Source: JAJTZA01 sp041749815
Lineage (GTDB): Bacteria > Verrucomicrobiota > Verrucomicrobiia > Chthoniobacterales > Terrimicrobiaceae
Assembly: GCA_041749815.1 (NCBI GenBank)
Contig: JBGTAR010000373.1
Location: 1-52,615, forward strand
Direction of reading: 5' to 3'
DNA: 52,615 nt
Positions within the stretch are counted from its first letter, which is position 1, and each line of letters begins with the position of its first letter. A model generated the notes under the pieces. That model was not told the DNA's origin and searched no databases. It worked only from the letters and a program-made list of their open reading frames with translations. The translations under genes and the position numbers were made by a program. Below, one piece after another: positions 30,893-40,451 of the stretch.

Positions 30893-31912
30893 ATGAAACC
30901 AATGCAAACATCCAACGCGGCCGTAGCGGCAGCGATCATGGCACTCACTCGTGAGGAGCCCTATAACCCTGGGGCGGATCACAGACCGCTCCAGATCACC
31001 ACGGCGAATGCCTCCTTGTTTGTGCAAGCGCACTTCAGCGAGCCGCTCACCATCTACGCCACCGGCTGGCGTCCGCCCGGCAACCTGGAAGAGTTGTGCG
31101 AATTCCTCGCACCGACCATTCCTGGCACGGGCGAGCGTTACGAACACATCACCTACCCGAACGCGGAAGCGTTCTTGAGCGATGTGAGCGCAGACGATGA
31201 CCTTCGGGCCATCGGGAGTGACTTCAAGACGGTGGAGTATTCCAGCGACAAGTCCAACAGGATCGTGCCAAATCGCGGTCTGCGCATTGTGCTGGATAGC
31301 GACCGCGTCAAGAACCAGCCGAACTGGCAGGAGCATTACACGGCCCTGCTGCTTCGTCGCTTGCAGCTCAATGCCTGGCGTCGGAAGGTGGCTCTTGCCA
31401 TCGCTTCGGCGACCGACGTTCCGCTTGTGTGGGATCCAGCCGGTGCGGCAGATCCGGATTACGACTTGGCCAACCAAGCTGTGATCTCCGGGGACTCCTC
31501 CGGCATCCGCCCCACCAGCGCCCTTTGGGGTGAAGGTGCGAGCCTGCTGCGCTACCAAAGCGTGGGTGCCACGAATGCCGCGAAGGCCGTGGCCGGGCGT
31601 ATGATCACCGAGGTGGAAGCCAGCCGCAAGGCCATGCTTGATGCCAAGGTGGACAGCACGCGCTACCAGGCGGGCACCAGCAAGAGCCGGGTGATGGGCA
31701 GCAAGGTGTTGTTCTTCACAAGCGCTCCAACCAGCACGGAAGATCCCTCCAACTTCAAGACCGCGAAAGCACTGACTCAACAAGGTGGCCTCCGGGCTGT
31801 CTATGTGAGGCAGCTTTCGGTCAAGCTCTGGGAGATCGTCGTGGAAGCCTACGAGGCGGAATTCTGCGCCAGCACGCTCGGTGTGCGGACACTAAGCATC
31901 ACGGCAAGCTAA
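30893..31912 (+). CDS. Major capsid protein
   Basis: 339 residues. Placement after protease and decoration genes, length, and features such as KTVEYSSDKSNRIVPNRGL, LDSDRVKNQPNWQEHY and DPAGAADPDYDLANQ support an HK97-fold Mu-like major capsid protein. A large hairpin follows the stop codon, which would allow separate transcript stabilisation for this abundantly made protein. Confidence 0.88.
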   Translation: MKPMQTSNAAVAAAIMALTREEPYNPGADHRPLQITTANASLFVQAHFSEPLTIYATGWRPPGNLEELCEFLAPTIPGTGERYEHITYPNAEAFLSDVSADDDLRAIGSDFKTVEYSSDKSNRIVPNRGLRIVLDSDRVKNQPNWQEHYTALLLRRLQLNAWRRKVALAIASATDVPLVWDPAGAADPDYDLANQAVISGDSSGIRPTSALWGEGASLLRYQSVGATNAAKAVAGRMITEVEASRKAMLDAKVDSTRYQAGTSKSRVMGSKVLFFTSAPTSTEDPSNFKTAKALTQQGGLRAVYVRQLSVKLWEIVVEAYEAEFCASTLGVRTLSITAS

Positions 31913-31919
31913 ACCCCGC

Positions 31920-31966
31920 CCCCTCAATCCCCGCGTTCGGCAGCTGCCGGACGCGGTCTTGAGGGG
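31920..31966 (+). terminator. Long hairpin downstream of the capsid gene
   Basis: CCCCTCAA (31920-31927) pairs with TTGAGGGG (31959-31966); inside, CCGCGT pairs with ACGCGG and CGGCAGCTGCCG is self-complementary at the apex. No T-run follows, so it is more likely a 3' RNA-stability element or partial attenuator than a full terminator. It lies only 10 bp before the next start codon. Confidence 0.65.
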
Positions 31967-31976
31967 AAAGCAAACC

Positions 31977-32423
31977 ATGGACATCAACTGGACACCGATC
32001 ACCGCAGACGACCTGAAGGCCACGGGCATGGGCTTTGTCATCGACAAAGCTCAGACCACGGCCACAGGCGGCACAGACCCTGTCGCGGAAGCGATCAGCG
32101 ATGCGGTATCGCGTGTGCGCCGGGCGATCACGGGATCCGCGATTGATGCAGATCCTGCAAAGGTCCCCAATAGCCTCAAGGCGGTTGCGGTGCGGATGGC
32201 GGTCTATCGGCTCATGGAGCGGATCCGCATGCCGCTCTCGTTGGATCAGTCCAAGCAGAGGGACAACGACAACAGCGATCTTTTACGCATCAGCGACAAG
32301 AAAATCCCTGTTGAGCGTCCAGACACAGACGGCGGCACGGCGGAAATGTCACCCATGGGTGGCGTGGATGCTGTCAACGTGCCGAATCGTCTCACCGGGA
32401 GGGATCGCTGCTCGGGACTATGA
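31977..32423 (+). CDS. Head-tail connector, Mu gp36-like (DUF1320 type)
   Basis: 148 residues from ATG 31977 (MDINWTPITADDLKATG). The pattern, with AVAEAISDAVSRVRRAI-like helix and NSLKAVAVRMAVYRLMERI, matches gp36-type connector proteins that cap the portal. It follows the capsid gene, as in Mu-like phages. Confidence 0.75.
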   Translation: MDINWTPITADDLKATGMGFVIDKAQTTATGGTDPVAEAISDAVSRVRRAITGSAIDADPAKVPNSLKAVAVRMAVYRLMERIRMPLSLDQSKQRDNDNSDLLRISDKKIPVERPDTDGGTAEMSPMGGVDAVNVPNRLTGRDRCSGL

Positions 32424-32761
32424 AACGACGCCTCTCAAATATCTGCGAACTTAGCCGGAGGGCTCTGCCGCTCATGACAGCCAACGCTCGGGCCGAGGCT
32501 GAGGAACTGCTGCAAGATCTCGAAAACGATGGTCTTAAGGTAGCAGCTGCTGCTTTTGAGCGGGATATGGCCCCGGTGCGGGAGGCGATTGTCTCGGCGC
32601 TCACGGCTGGGGATATGGAGGCGCTGCGGGGGTTGCGGGCGATGCTTCCGCATCTTCTTGGGGATGTGAATGAATCGCCGGAGCTGGCGGATGTGTTGGC
32701 TTTTCAGCTGGGGGAATCTCTTGTGGCCGGCCTGATGGCGAAACCGGGGGACAGGGTATGA
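32420..32761 (+). CDS. Hypothetical head protein
   Basis: 113 residues, largely helical (RAEAEELLQDLENDGLKVAAAAFERDM). It overlaps both neighbours by 4 bp and lies between connector and F genes; the protein may be a head-completion or chaperone factor. No family recognised. Confidence 0.65.
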   Translation: MKRRLSNICELSRRALPLMTANARAEAEELLQDLENDGLKVAAAAFERDMAPVREAIVSALTAGDMEALRGLRAMLPHLLGDVNESPELADVLAFQLGESLVAGLMAKPGDRV

Positions 32762-33762
32762 CGCTGCTGGAGGATCTCACTTTTAAAGCGACTCCGGCGC
32801 TTGAGCAATGGCGCGGGCGGGCGGTGTTTCCCACGGATCTTTCGAGTGCGGAGATTCGGGGGATGTCGGTGGAGTTGCGGAGGCGGTCTGTGTTTTCGGC
32901 CCGCACGACGAATGCGGATTACCTGGGGGAGGTTGCCGAGGTGGTGGATGATCTTCTCTCGGGCAAAATCAACATGGCGACAGGGAGGCTTCGGTTGATG
33001 CGTAAGCTCAAGCAACTCGGGTATGATCCCGCGATTGGGTTCCCGGGTGATATGGCGGATATTCCGCCTGCGGAACGTGGCACGCTTCAGGATCTGTCGA
33101 GCGAGGGCCGGTTGAATCTGATGCTGGAAACGAATACCCGCATGGCTGCCAACTACGGGCGGATGGTTGCCGGGAACACGGAGTATGCACGGTTTGCTTA
33201 TCCAGCCTGGCAGTTGGTGAGGTTGTTTCTTCGCGCTGTGCCTCGGGGGTCGGCGGAGAGTCACAGTGTGGGCTGGGAGAAGCGTTGGTTCGACGCTGGG
33301 GAATCCGTTGGCTGGGAAGGCGCTCTGAAATCTCCGATGATCGCTCTGAAGGACTCGCCGATCTGGCAGGCCCTTGGAAACGGCGCGGGCGGATATGAGG
33401 ACACGCTGAGTAATCCATTTCCTCCTTTTGCATGGCGCTCAGGAAAGGCATGGCGGGAGGTTAACCGCAATGACTGCATAAGGCTTGGGTTGATCAGTGC
33501 CACGGGGCGTGAGATTCCTACCAAGTCTGAGGCCCCGCTCTCGCCGGATGAAAAGACGGTGAATGATGTTTTCGACAAGCTGCCTGCGGATCTGCAGGAG
33601 GAAATGCGGCGGGAGCTGAGCACAGATTCTGAGCGGGAATCGCTTCGCCTCGCTCACGAAGAATTCTCCAGACGTGAGGAGGCAGCGGCTGCGGAGCGGC
33701 GGGCTGGGATCGCGGAGGCTCAGGCAGCGCATCAAAAGTTTTTGGAGGGCCTTTTGAAATGA
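32758..33762 (+). CDS. Head morphogenesis protein, Mu gpF-like
   Basis: 334 residues. The C-terminal motif DTLSNPFPPFAWRSGKAWREVNR is typical of gpF/SPP1-gp7-type minor head proteins (NPFPPFAF...G..WRDV). The N-terminal half is helical and the last 60 residues form a coiled coil. In Mu, F follows the portal directly; here it lies behind the capsid gene. Confidence 0.82.
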   Translation: MTLLEDLTFKATPALEQWRGRAVFPTDLSSAEIRGMSVELRRRSVFSARTTNADYLGEVAEVVDDLLSGKINMATGRLRLMRKLKQLGYDPAIGFPGDMADIPPAERGTLQDLSSEGRLNLMLETNTRMAANYGRMVAGNTEYARFAYPAWQLVRLFLRAVPRGSAESHSVGWEKRWFDAGESVGWEGALKSPMIALKDSPIWQALGNGAGGYEDTLSNPFPPFAWRSGKAWREVNRNDCIRLGLISATGREIPTKSEAPLSPDEKTVNDVFDKLPADLQEEMRRELSTDSERESLRLAHEEFSRREEAAAAERRAGIAEAQAAHQKFLEGLLK

Positions 33763-34361
33763 ACCTACGAATCAAAGTGGCGGACAGTGTGAGCCCTCGG
33801 TTGCAATCGCTGATGCGGTCGCTCTCGGGTTCGGGGTTGATCGATGTGAACCGGGCAGCGGGTCAGGAGGTGCAGCTGATCACGGTGAATCACGTGGCGG
33901 TAATTGCTTCCACTCGGCATGCGACGGCCCAGAGGTTGGGGGCCTCTCCCACGAATCACTTTGCTCAGGCTGCGGAGAAGGTGGCCGCTGGGGGAGCGCT
34001 GGCGGCGGATGCCTCGGGGGCCACGCTTACGATTTCGCATGTGGGGTTCACCAGGGCTTTTCGGGATGTGAAGATTTCTCCGAAGTCGGCGAAGTCGCTG
34101 GCGATTCCGATTCATGCCACGAGCTACGGGAAGCGGGCGAGCGAGTTGTGGGATCGGATGGGGCTTTTTATTCCGAAGGGGAAACGGATCATCGCGGCGA
34201 CCATCGGCGGGGTGGTGACTCCGCTTTATATCCTCACGAAGTCTGTGACTCAAAAACAGGACCGCTCGCTGCTGCCGAGTGATGAGCAATTTCAGACGGC
34301 AGCCGTCATGGGAGTCAAAGGATGGCTGGGAATGGTGCTGGCCAAAGGAGGAAACAACTAA
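33759..34361 (+). CDS. Virion morphogenesis protein, Mu gpG-like
   Basis: 200 residues. Begins MNLRIKVADSVSPRLQSLMRSL, includes NHFAQAAEKVAAGG and the beta stretch ATLTISHVGFTRAF, and ends with VTPLYILTKSVTQKQDRSLLP, all typical of the gpG tail-completion family (beta strand with RPLFP-like ending). It follows F with a 4-bp overlap, the same gene pair as in Mu. Confidence 0.82.
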   Translation: MNLRIKVADSVSPRLQSLMRSLSGSGLIDVNRAAGQEVQLITVNHVAVIASTRHATAQRLGASPTNHFAQAAEKVAAGGALAADASGATLTISHVGFTRAFRDVKISPKSAKSLAIPIHATSYGKRASELWDRMGLFIPKGKRIIAATIGGVVTPLYILTKSVTQKQDRSLLPSDEQFQTAAVMGVKGWLGMVLAKGGNN

Positions 34362-34918
34362 TGCTTAATATCTCAATCAATCTCGAAACGGGGGTGGCCT
34401 CGCTCTCTCAAACAACCGCGATGAAGGCCGGGTTTGGCGTGCCAGCGCGGATCACGTTCTCAGCAAATCCGGGGGCATCTCCCACGATTGAGCTGGCGCT
34501 GTCGGCTCAGAGCAGCTCGCCCTCGGTGCTGGCCTTCCTGGATGAGTGGGAAGCGCAGAGCAGCACGGTCTATACGGGCACGCTGGATGCGAATGATACG
34601 CGGCTGATCACTCACCTGGTCGGCAAGCAGCAACAGCAGCTCGATTGTGAGATTGTCCTCACGGTGGGAGGTGATCGCCGTGGGTTTCCAAATTTCGCGA
34701 TCACGACGCAACCGCCGATCATCACAGGGCCGGAGACCAGCGAGGGAGGGCCAGTGTATCTCACGGAGACGCTTGGGGATGCTCGGTATCCCGGACTCGG
34801 CACGATCTATGGTCATCTGCGGATCACGGCGAATGGGTTAGAGATTCGCGACACGGTCACAAATGTTTGGCGGCGGATCACGTTCGCGGATGGGCAACTC
34901 ACTTTTACTCAATTATGA
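34361..34918 (+). CDS. Phage structural protein, unknown role
   Basis: 185 residues from ATG 34361 (TAATG overlap). Beta-rich, with ARITFSANPGASPTIELALSAQSSSPSVLAFLDEWE, and a C-terminal TLGDARYPGLGTIYG segment of the type found in fibre-associated proteins. Probably a neck, tail or fibre component. Confidence 0.65.
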   Translation: MLNISINLETGVASLSQTTAMKAGFGVPARITFSANPGASPTIELALSAQSSSPSVLAFLDEWEAQSSTVYTGTLDANDTRLITHLVGKQQQQLDCEIVLTVGGDRRGFPNFAITTQPPIITGPETSEGGPVYLTETLGDARYPGLGTIYGHLRITANGLEIRDTVTNVWRRITFADGQLTFTQL

Positions 34919-36711
34919 AACAACTGATTATTAACTTAGTGGCTGCGGCGGTGATCGTGGCGGGTGCATTTGGACAGACGACGAAGGGGATCACGGTGGG
35001 GACGGATGGGCAGGTGGTAGCCCCAACGAACCTATGGACCGCCAACGCCCTGAACATTGCGAATGCTCTCAATGCGAACGCAAGCGTTTTTCTCTCCAAG
35101 TCGCTGGCGCTCTATGATTCTGAATTTGATGAAACTCCAGCGCTCAGATTTTTTGATGGTGGTGTCTTCATGCTGCCGGAATATGCGCCGGGATTTCGGG
35201 ATGAACTCGGGCTTGGTGATGCTGCCACCAGTGCGACAGGAGAGACAGGTTTGGCAGTATTGCAGGCTGACAGTTATGAGGAGTTCTGGGCGGCTATTGG
35301 TGCGAATTGGACAGACAATGAAGGCCCCGGCATGCAAAGCGGCCCATCCGCTCCAGGGAATTTTCTGACCAGGTGGACCGCTTCCGGTGCCGGTCCGGGT
35401 GATGGGGAGTTTGATTTTGTTCCCGCCAGCCAATATGCTCTATCATCCCTCTCTATTAGCACGACTGCCCCATTGAGCGGCGGCGGAAATCTGACAGCAA
35501 ACAGGACCCTCACTGTCAGCGCGGCCACGACATCGGCGACGGGCGTATCCGAGCTTGCGACCGATGCTGAGACTCAGACCGGAACGGACACAGGCCGCAC
35601 CATCACGCCATCGGCACTGGCCGCCTGGTGGACATGGGTCAAGACCCAGGCGCAGACAATCGGTGGAAGCTGGATTTTCTCCAATGACCTCACTGTCCAA
35701 AACAACCTGACTGCCGGGGACGCGCCAGGCGATAACCACACTATTCGCGGCAACGTGCGAGGGCAGGATCAAACGTCAGCCAATGCGGATAGCTACATGA
35801 CGCGTCAGCTTGTAGAATCTGACGCGGCTCGTATTCCTGATTCACTCACCTTGATTGATAGGTGCATCGGAGGCACGGTTTCGAGTGGTAACGTCGGGCA
35901 GCTTGGGTGGTCTTTTTCTGGCACAAGCACCACTGTGCTTTTAAGTGCAAGCATACAATTGCAGTCTCAATTCCCGATGGTAGCCGCAGCAAATAGTGGC
36001 TTTCTGCATTTAGCACAACTCGGATACAACCCCCCCGGAGGCATTTACTCACGCTCAACGGGCCGCACATTCACCATGCGCGGCAAGTTCTTTCCTGCGA
36101 ACTTCATGACCGCTGGGAAACCTGTATCATGGTCTTTTTCGTTTGCGAACCATTCTGGAGGCAACCCACCCACCAGAATAATTCCAGCCAACGCAGCGGG
36201 TATAGCAGCTATTGACCCCGAGGACCGCACATGGTCTGCGAGTGCTGCATTCGCGGTCGGTGACACAACGGCTCCAGTTGCGCCAAACGGGTTCCGATAC
36301 ATATGCACCACGGCAGGCACGACGGCTGCGTCGGAACCAACATGGCCAACAACATTTGCAAGCACCGTGACTTCTGGGGGCGCTGTCTTTACGTGCCTCG
36401 GTAGAGCGGGGCAAGCGACATTTATCTTCTTCGTCACCGGGGCAGACCCGCTGGTCAACATCACTGTGGCGAGTTCCACGGTCAATATTCCGACCACAAG
36501 CGCCCAAGTCGCCTATGAGCTAAGTATTCGAGCCACCGCATCGGGATATGCCTTCAGCGTTAATGGCGAAACTGAGGTAGCTATCGCAGACACCACCACT
36601 CTCGTTGGCTCTCCATTAATTGGCACACGCTCAGACGCGTCCCCTTCAGCCGGTGGAACTTACATCCAAATGAGTGAGTTTCGCTTCTTTGGTATCACTC
36701 GATTCCCTTAA
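34915..36711 (+). CDS. Large fibre-like protein with N-terminal signal sequence
   Basis: 598 residues from ATG 34915. A typical signal peptide (about 1-20, KQLIINLVAAAVIVAGAFGQ) precedes tail-fibre-like sequence with ISTTAPLSGGGNLTANRTL (a phage tail fibre repeat signature) and SATGVSELATDAETQTGTD (fibre trimer repeat). The C-terminal half is a beta-rich, lectin-like domain (about 400-598). A signal peptide on a virion protein is unexpected. It likely binds the receptor. Confidence 0.75.
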   Translation: MKQLIINLVAAAVIVAGAFGQTTKGITVGTDGQVVAPTNLWTANALNIANALNANASVFLSKSLALYDSEFDETPALRFFDGGVFMLPEYAPGFRDELGLGDAATSATGETGLAVLQADSYEEFWAAIGANWTDNEGPGMQSGPSAPGNFLTRWTASGAGPGDGEFDFVPASQYALSSLSISTTAPLSGGGNLTANRTLTVSAATTSATGVSELATDAETQTGTDTGRTITPSALAAWWTWVKTQAQTIGGSWIFSNDLTVQNNLTAGDAPGDNHTIRGNVRGQDQTSANADSYMTRQLVESDAARIPDSLTLIDRCIGGTVSSGNVGQLGWSFSGTSTTVLLSASIQLQSQFPMVAAANSGFLHLAQLGYNPPGGIYSRSTGRTFTMRGKFFPANFMTAGKPVSWSFSFANHSGGNPPTRIIPANAAGIAAIDPEDRTWSASAAFAVGDTTAPVAPNGFRYICTTAGTTAASEPTWPTTFASTVTSGGAVFTCLGRAGQATFIFFVTGADPLVNITVASSTVNIPTTSAQVAYELSIRATASGYAFSVNGETEVAIADTTTLVGSPLIGTRSDASPSAGGTYIQMSEFRFFGITRFP

Positions 36712-36714
36712 CTC

Positions 36715-37143
36715 ATGAAAACCAAACTCACAATCCTCGCGTCAGCTCTGTTGCTGACGGTCACCCCGCTCCTCCACTCGCAATCACTGCTCACCGAACC
36801 CGCGCTCCCCCCTGCATTTGCGCGTGCCATCCGGGCGCAGGAAAATGCCCAGGGACTTCGGACATCGATCCTCGGCGGCCTCCGGCACAGCATCACTGAC
36901 CTCTGGAGCGCAGATCACGAAGCCAACGTCGCGACGTCCACAGCACTCGGTCCAAAAGCCGTGGAGCTATTTTCGCTCTACGAGGCTTTCGTGACCAGCA
37001 CCCGCGCCCTCCTCGTAGCAGCCGGAGACACACAGTCAGTAGCCGAGATCGATGCCCTTGCAGCATTGGTCCCCGTCCACACAAAAAACCAAGACGGCAC
37101 CGTCACCCTCACACCACCACCAGATCCCGAGCCCGAGGAGTGA
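36715..37143 (+). CDS. Small exported protein next to the fibre gene
   Basis: 142 residues: signal peptide (about 1-22, ILASALLLTVTPLLHSQ), a helical body (AELFSLYEAFVTSTRALLVAAGD-like) and an acidic Pro tail (PPPDPEPEE). It lies 3 bp after the fibre gene. It could be a fibre chaperone or a small tail protein. No family recognised. Confidence 0.65.
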   Translation: MKTKLTILASALLLTVTPLLHSQSLLTEPALPPAFARAIRAQENAQGLRTSILGGLRHSITDLWSADHEANVATSTALGPKAVELFSLYEAFVTSTRALLVAAGDTQSVAEIDALAALVPVHTKNQDGTVTLTPPPDPEPEE

Positions 37144-37184
37144 TCCTTTCCACTTTCCACTTTTAGCCTTCCACTTTTATCACA

Positions 37185-37685
37185 ATGAACACCTCTGCTG
37201 ATCTTCAAGACCGGGTGGCCAAGGCGCTGGAAGCGTCGGGGCTGATGCCTTCGGGGCTGCCGATTATTCGCTGGCGCAAGAAGGACCAGGAGAGCGATAT
37301 GGAGGCCTCGATGGCTTCTCAGCGGGGGCTTTGCATTTTTGTGCCGATGCCGGTGCCGACTTCGGCGATGCAGGGGTGTGATGTGGTGTTCTTCGATGGG
37401 TTTGAGGTTCGGGTCCAGATTGTGGAGCTGCCGGATATGAACCGGGATGGGGCTGCGGATTTGTATGACCTTATTGATGCGGTGAGCCTCGCGCTACACT
37501 GGCAGCCTAAGTCGGTGGAGTCTCCGCTCTATGGGATGCTGGCGCATCCTCTGTATCTGGCGCAACGGCCTGTGGAGACTGCTGAGGGGATTGTCTCGGT
37601 GCCGGGGTTCGAGCAAAACGGGCAGGTGATCCGGGGGGCGGATGTGATTTTCAATGCGGTGCTGCAAATCGGGAGATCGAACTGA
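37185..37685 (+). CDS. Tail-completion / minor tail-like protein
   Basis: 166 residues of mixed alpha/beta type (DLQDRVAKALEASGLMPSGLPIIRWRKKDQESDMEAS; VFFDGFEVRVQIVELP). Size and position directly before the tail-tube-like gene suggest tail terminator or neck function. No clear family signature. Confidence 0.65.
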   Translation: MNTSADLQDRVAKALEASGLMPSGLPIIRWRKKDQESDMEASMASQRGLCIFVPMPVPTSAMQGCDVVFFDGFEVRVQIVELPDMNRDGAADLYDLIDAVSLALHWQPKSVESPLYGMLAHPLYLAQRPVETAEGIVSVPGFEQNGQVIRGADVIFNAVLQIGRSN

Positions 37686-37712
37686 TCAAAAAAAACAAAA
37701 CTAACTAACATT

Positions 37713-38507
37713 ATGAGTCAACATTACGGGCAGGATATTGTGTATGGGGTGCTGGGGGCTCCTTCGGTTTTCACGGGGGATAACATGAGCTTCAGTTACG
37801 ACGATGGCGTGACTGAGGATGATCTGGAAGGGGGCGGCAGTGATTTTGCTGCGATGGCGCTACACTCCCGCAAAGCAGAGCTTAGCTTTGAGGGGGAGGT
37901 CACGGATGATTCCACGGATTTCTTGGATCTCTCCTCCGGGGCGCGGATTGTCGTGGCGGGAACTCCTGGAGGGATTGATCTCTCTGAGGGATTTATTCTT
38001 GCCAAGGAAGCGGTGGAGGAATGGAGCCTTCTCAAGCGCAAGCGGTGCAGCGTGCAGGCGGTGCATTACCCGGAGGCCCCTACCTCTGCGGTGGGTGCTG
38101 CGGGGGTGGAGCTGGATGCGTTTATCCCGGACCAATCGGCGATTGATTTCCTCTTCCCTGGCAACACGCTGATTTACTCCACGGTGGGCTTCACGCATGC
38201 GCAGGGTCTGATCCACAATCTGAAGCTGACTCAACAACTGCAAATCACGGATGATGAACCTGCGCCGGACGGGACGATCCTCGGGGCGTTCTCCTCGGGT
38301 TACAAACGGAGGATCTCGCTGACGCTGCTGGCGAAGCCATCCAGCGCGGTGATCCCCGCTGTGCGCTCGGTGCTGACGATTGGTGGCGCTCCAACGCGGA
38401 TGGCAAATTATCGGGTGACAAAGACCGGGCCTCGCATGCAGCGCAAGAAGGGGATGATGTTCACGATTGAGGCGGCTTGGATTCCTCCAATGGGCACGGG
38501 GGCTTGA
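37713..38507 (+). CDS. Major tail (tube) protein candidate
   Basis: 264 residues, beta-rich with a tube-like pattern (KAELSFEGEVTDDSTDFLDLSSG; RISLTLLAKPSSAV). It lies before a chaperone-sized gene and the tape measure, the position of the tube protein in siphoviruses. The A-rich leader at 37686-37712 lacks a Shine-Dalgarno motif. Confidence 0.6.
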   Translation: MSQHYGQDIVYGVLGAPSVFTGDNMSFSYDDGVTEDDLEGGGSDFAAMALHSRKAELSFEGEVTDDSTDFLDLSSGARIVVAGTPGGIDLSEGFILAKEAVEEWSLLKRKRCSVQAVHYPEAPTSAVGAAGVELDAFIPDQSAIDFLFPGNTLIYSTVGFTHAQGLIHNLKLTQQLQITDDEPAPDGTILGAFSSGYKRRISLTLLAKPSSAVIPAVRSVLTIGGAPTRMANYRVTKTGPRMQRKKGMMFTIEAAWIPPMGTGA

Positions 38508-38540
38508 GGAAAAGCTGAAAGGAAAAAGCGGAAAGTGGAA

Positions 38541-39110
38541 ATGAAACCTGAAGACCTCAAGGACCTGCGCGAGATGCAGAGTGAGCTGCTGGCTGTGGAG
38601 AGCAGCTTTTGGCAGCCTCGCTGTGTGTCGCGGACCTTTTGGAGTTGTGAGGAGCCTTTTGTTTTCACGATGCAGGCTTGGATTGATTTGGATGCTATTC
38701 AGTCGCCTTTTCTGCTTGGCGAGTTGCCACCACCTGAGGAGGCGATCTGGCATTTCCAAGAAGCGTTTGCAGCGTTTGGTCATTGGCAGACGACGCCTGA
38801 TGCTTGTGATCCTGAGGAGTTGATCTTGCTGGGTCGGAAGATGATCGCGGCGATTTCTGAGGGGTTTTCGATGCGGGTGAAGTTGTCGCCTCCTGAGGGA
38901 CGGCAGAGTGCGGCGGGTGAGAATGGCCTGGGGGATTGGTTGCCGATCATGGCTTGCCTGAAGAGTCAGCTGATGTTCTCTCTCGCTGAGATCGAGGCTC
39001 TGCCGGTGGGAAAGGCTTTTGCGTTGCTTGCAGCACACCGATGCAATGAGGGCTGGAGCGTCTCCAGTGAAACTTACGCCATGCGGGACATCCCGGAGGA
39101 GGAGGGCTAA
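38541..39110 (+). CDS. Tail assembly chaperone candidate
   Basis: 189 residues, helical. Its place between tube-like and tape-measure genes is that of tail assembly chaperones. No slippery heptamer is seen near its 3' end, so the usual programmed frameshift is not apparent. The start ATG 38541 follows GGAAA. Confidence 0.55.
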   Translation: MKPEDLKDLREMQSELLAVESSFWQPRCVSRTFWSCEEPFVFTMQAWIDLDAIQSPFLLGELPPPEEAIWHFQEAFAAFGHWQTTPDACDPEELILLGRKMIAAISEGFSMRVKLSPPEGRQSAAGENGLGDWLPIMACLKSQLMFSLAEIEALPVGKAFALLAAHRCNEGWSVSSETYAMRDIPEEEG

Positions 39111-39113
39111 GCC

Positions 39114-40451
39114 ATGGCCGATAACGAAGTCAAAATCCACGTAAACACCGAGGCCGACACGAAGGGTATCGAGGATGCCGAGTCGCGGCTACGGAAGCTC
39201 AAAGAGGAGGAAGCCAAAACGACCACGCGGCCTCCGGGTCAGCCCGCTGCCACTCCTCAACCAGCGCCAAGGGCAGAGCCCCGGCCAGCGCCGGAACGCC
39301 AAGGGCCTCGTGGCAAGTCTGAGCTGGCGACGGAAGCAAATCCCCGCACGCCGGAGGAAAAGCCTCAGCGCCGGTGGGAGACTCTCCGGCCTCTCACGGA
39401 AGAGGAGCGTGCACAAAACCGGCTCAAGAATGAGCAGGCTGAACAGGAGCGTGCGCAGACGATAGCGGCGAAGGAACGGGCTGCTGAGGAAAAGAAGATC
39501 AACAAGGAAAAGGCCGACGCGGAGAGGCTGGCCACTCGCGAAGTGCGCGAGCAAGAGGCGATGCGCAAGGCCGGGGTGGGGCGCATCGGCGGGGCGATCT
39601 CAGCGGGTCAGGGAATTCTCTCAGGTGGCGACTCTGCGCAATCGGCATCGTCCACGATGCTGAGTGCCGGGATGCAGAGCGGCAGTCCGCATGTGATGAT
39701 CGCTGCGGCTATTGGGGCCGCGCTTGTTGGTGTGGCGGGGCTGGTCGCACGGGAGATGGACAAGGACACCTCGCAGGGCCTCGGCATTGGCGAGCGGGCT
39801 GCGAATCGGGGTTATCAGCAGGGGCGTCAGGCAGGGATCTTCGGCAGTAGTGGAGGGCTGGTCTCGGATGCACTGTCAGCAGATGAGGACATCGAGCAGC
39901 GCAAAAATGCCCGGTCCTCCATCGCAGAAAAGGCCCGGCAGAAATGGTATGCACCATCCACGTGGGAATGGTTCGGCATGCGGAAAAATGAGGGGACTCG
40001 CGAACAGGAAGTCAATGAAGCGGAGATTGAAAACCGGGAGAAGGAAAAGGCGGAGGCCACCAAAAAAGCTCAAGCAAAGTATATGTCCGAAGAGGGCGGT
40101 CTGCGGATGGAATCTCTCCGGGGCCGGTCACAACGGTCCCTCGCTGGGAGCCGGTCAGCGTTCGTGGCAGACATGGGTCAGGAATGGCTCGCGAAGTACA
40201 AGGAAGAACTCGCGGCCAGTGGCAGTGAGGACATCGCCAAGGAGATGGCTGATCTTACGGTCTCGAACAAGGTGAGGGATCGTCAGGCATCAGCTGGGGC
40301 CGGGCTGGTGGATGCGAAGAGCGGCGGGGCGGAGATGGCAGCAGCAGCCCGGTGGGGGATGCAGTCTTTCCCGGACATGCGCCCTCAAATCGATGCTCTA
40401 CACGCGACGGTGAAATCGCAGGCCAATCCCCTGGAGAAACAATCGAAATGA
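39114..40451 (+). CDS. Tape measure-like protein
   Basis: 445 residues. The N-terminus is a charged coiled coil with Pro-rich breaks (ADNEVKIHVNTEADTKGIEDAES opening is typical of tape measures), then a hydrophobic Gly/Ala-rich segment (about 190-215, ISGAGPHVMIAAAIGAALVGVAGL-like) and further charged helices. It is short for a tape measure, implying a short tail if it sets the length. Confidence 0.72.
   Translation: MADNEVKIHVNTEADTKGIEDAESRLRKLKEEEAKTTTRPPGQPAATPQPAPRAEPRPAPERQGPRGKSELATEANPRTPEEKPQRRWETLRPLTEEERAQNRLKNEQAEQERAQTIAAKERAAEEKKINKEKADAERLATREVREQEAMRKAGVGRIGGAISAGQGILSGGDSAQSASSTMLSAGMQSGSPHVMIAAAIGAALVGVAGLVAREMDKDTSQGLGIGERAANRGYQQGRQAGIFGSSGGLVSDALSADEDIEQRKNARSSIAEKARQKWYAPSTWEWFGMRKNEGTREQEVNEAEIENREKEKAEATKKAQAKYMSEEGGLRMESLRGRSQRSLAGSRSAFVADMGQEWLAKYKEELAASGSEDIAKEMADLTVSNKVRDRQASAGAGLVDAKSGGAEMAAAARWGMQSFPDMRPQIDALHATVKSQANPLEKQSK

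Noticed and set aside
37860..39140. 426-codon minus frame across tail genes
   Set aside because: Arg/Leu/His-rich composition typical of antisense readings, and it crosses two good plus-strand genes.
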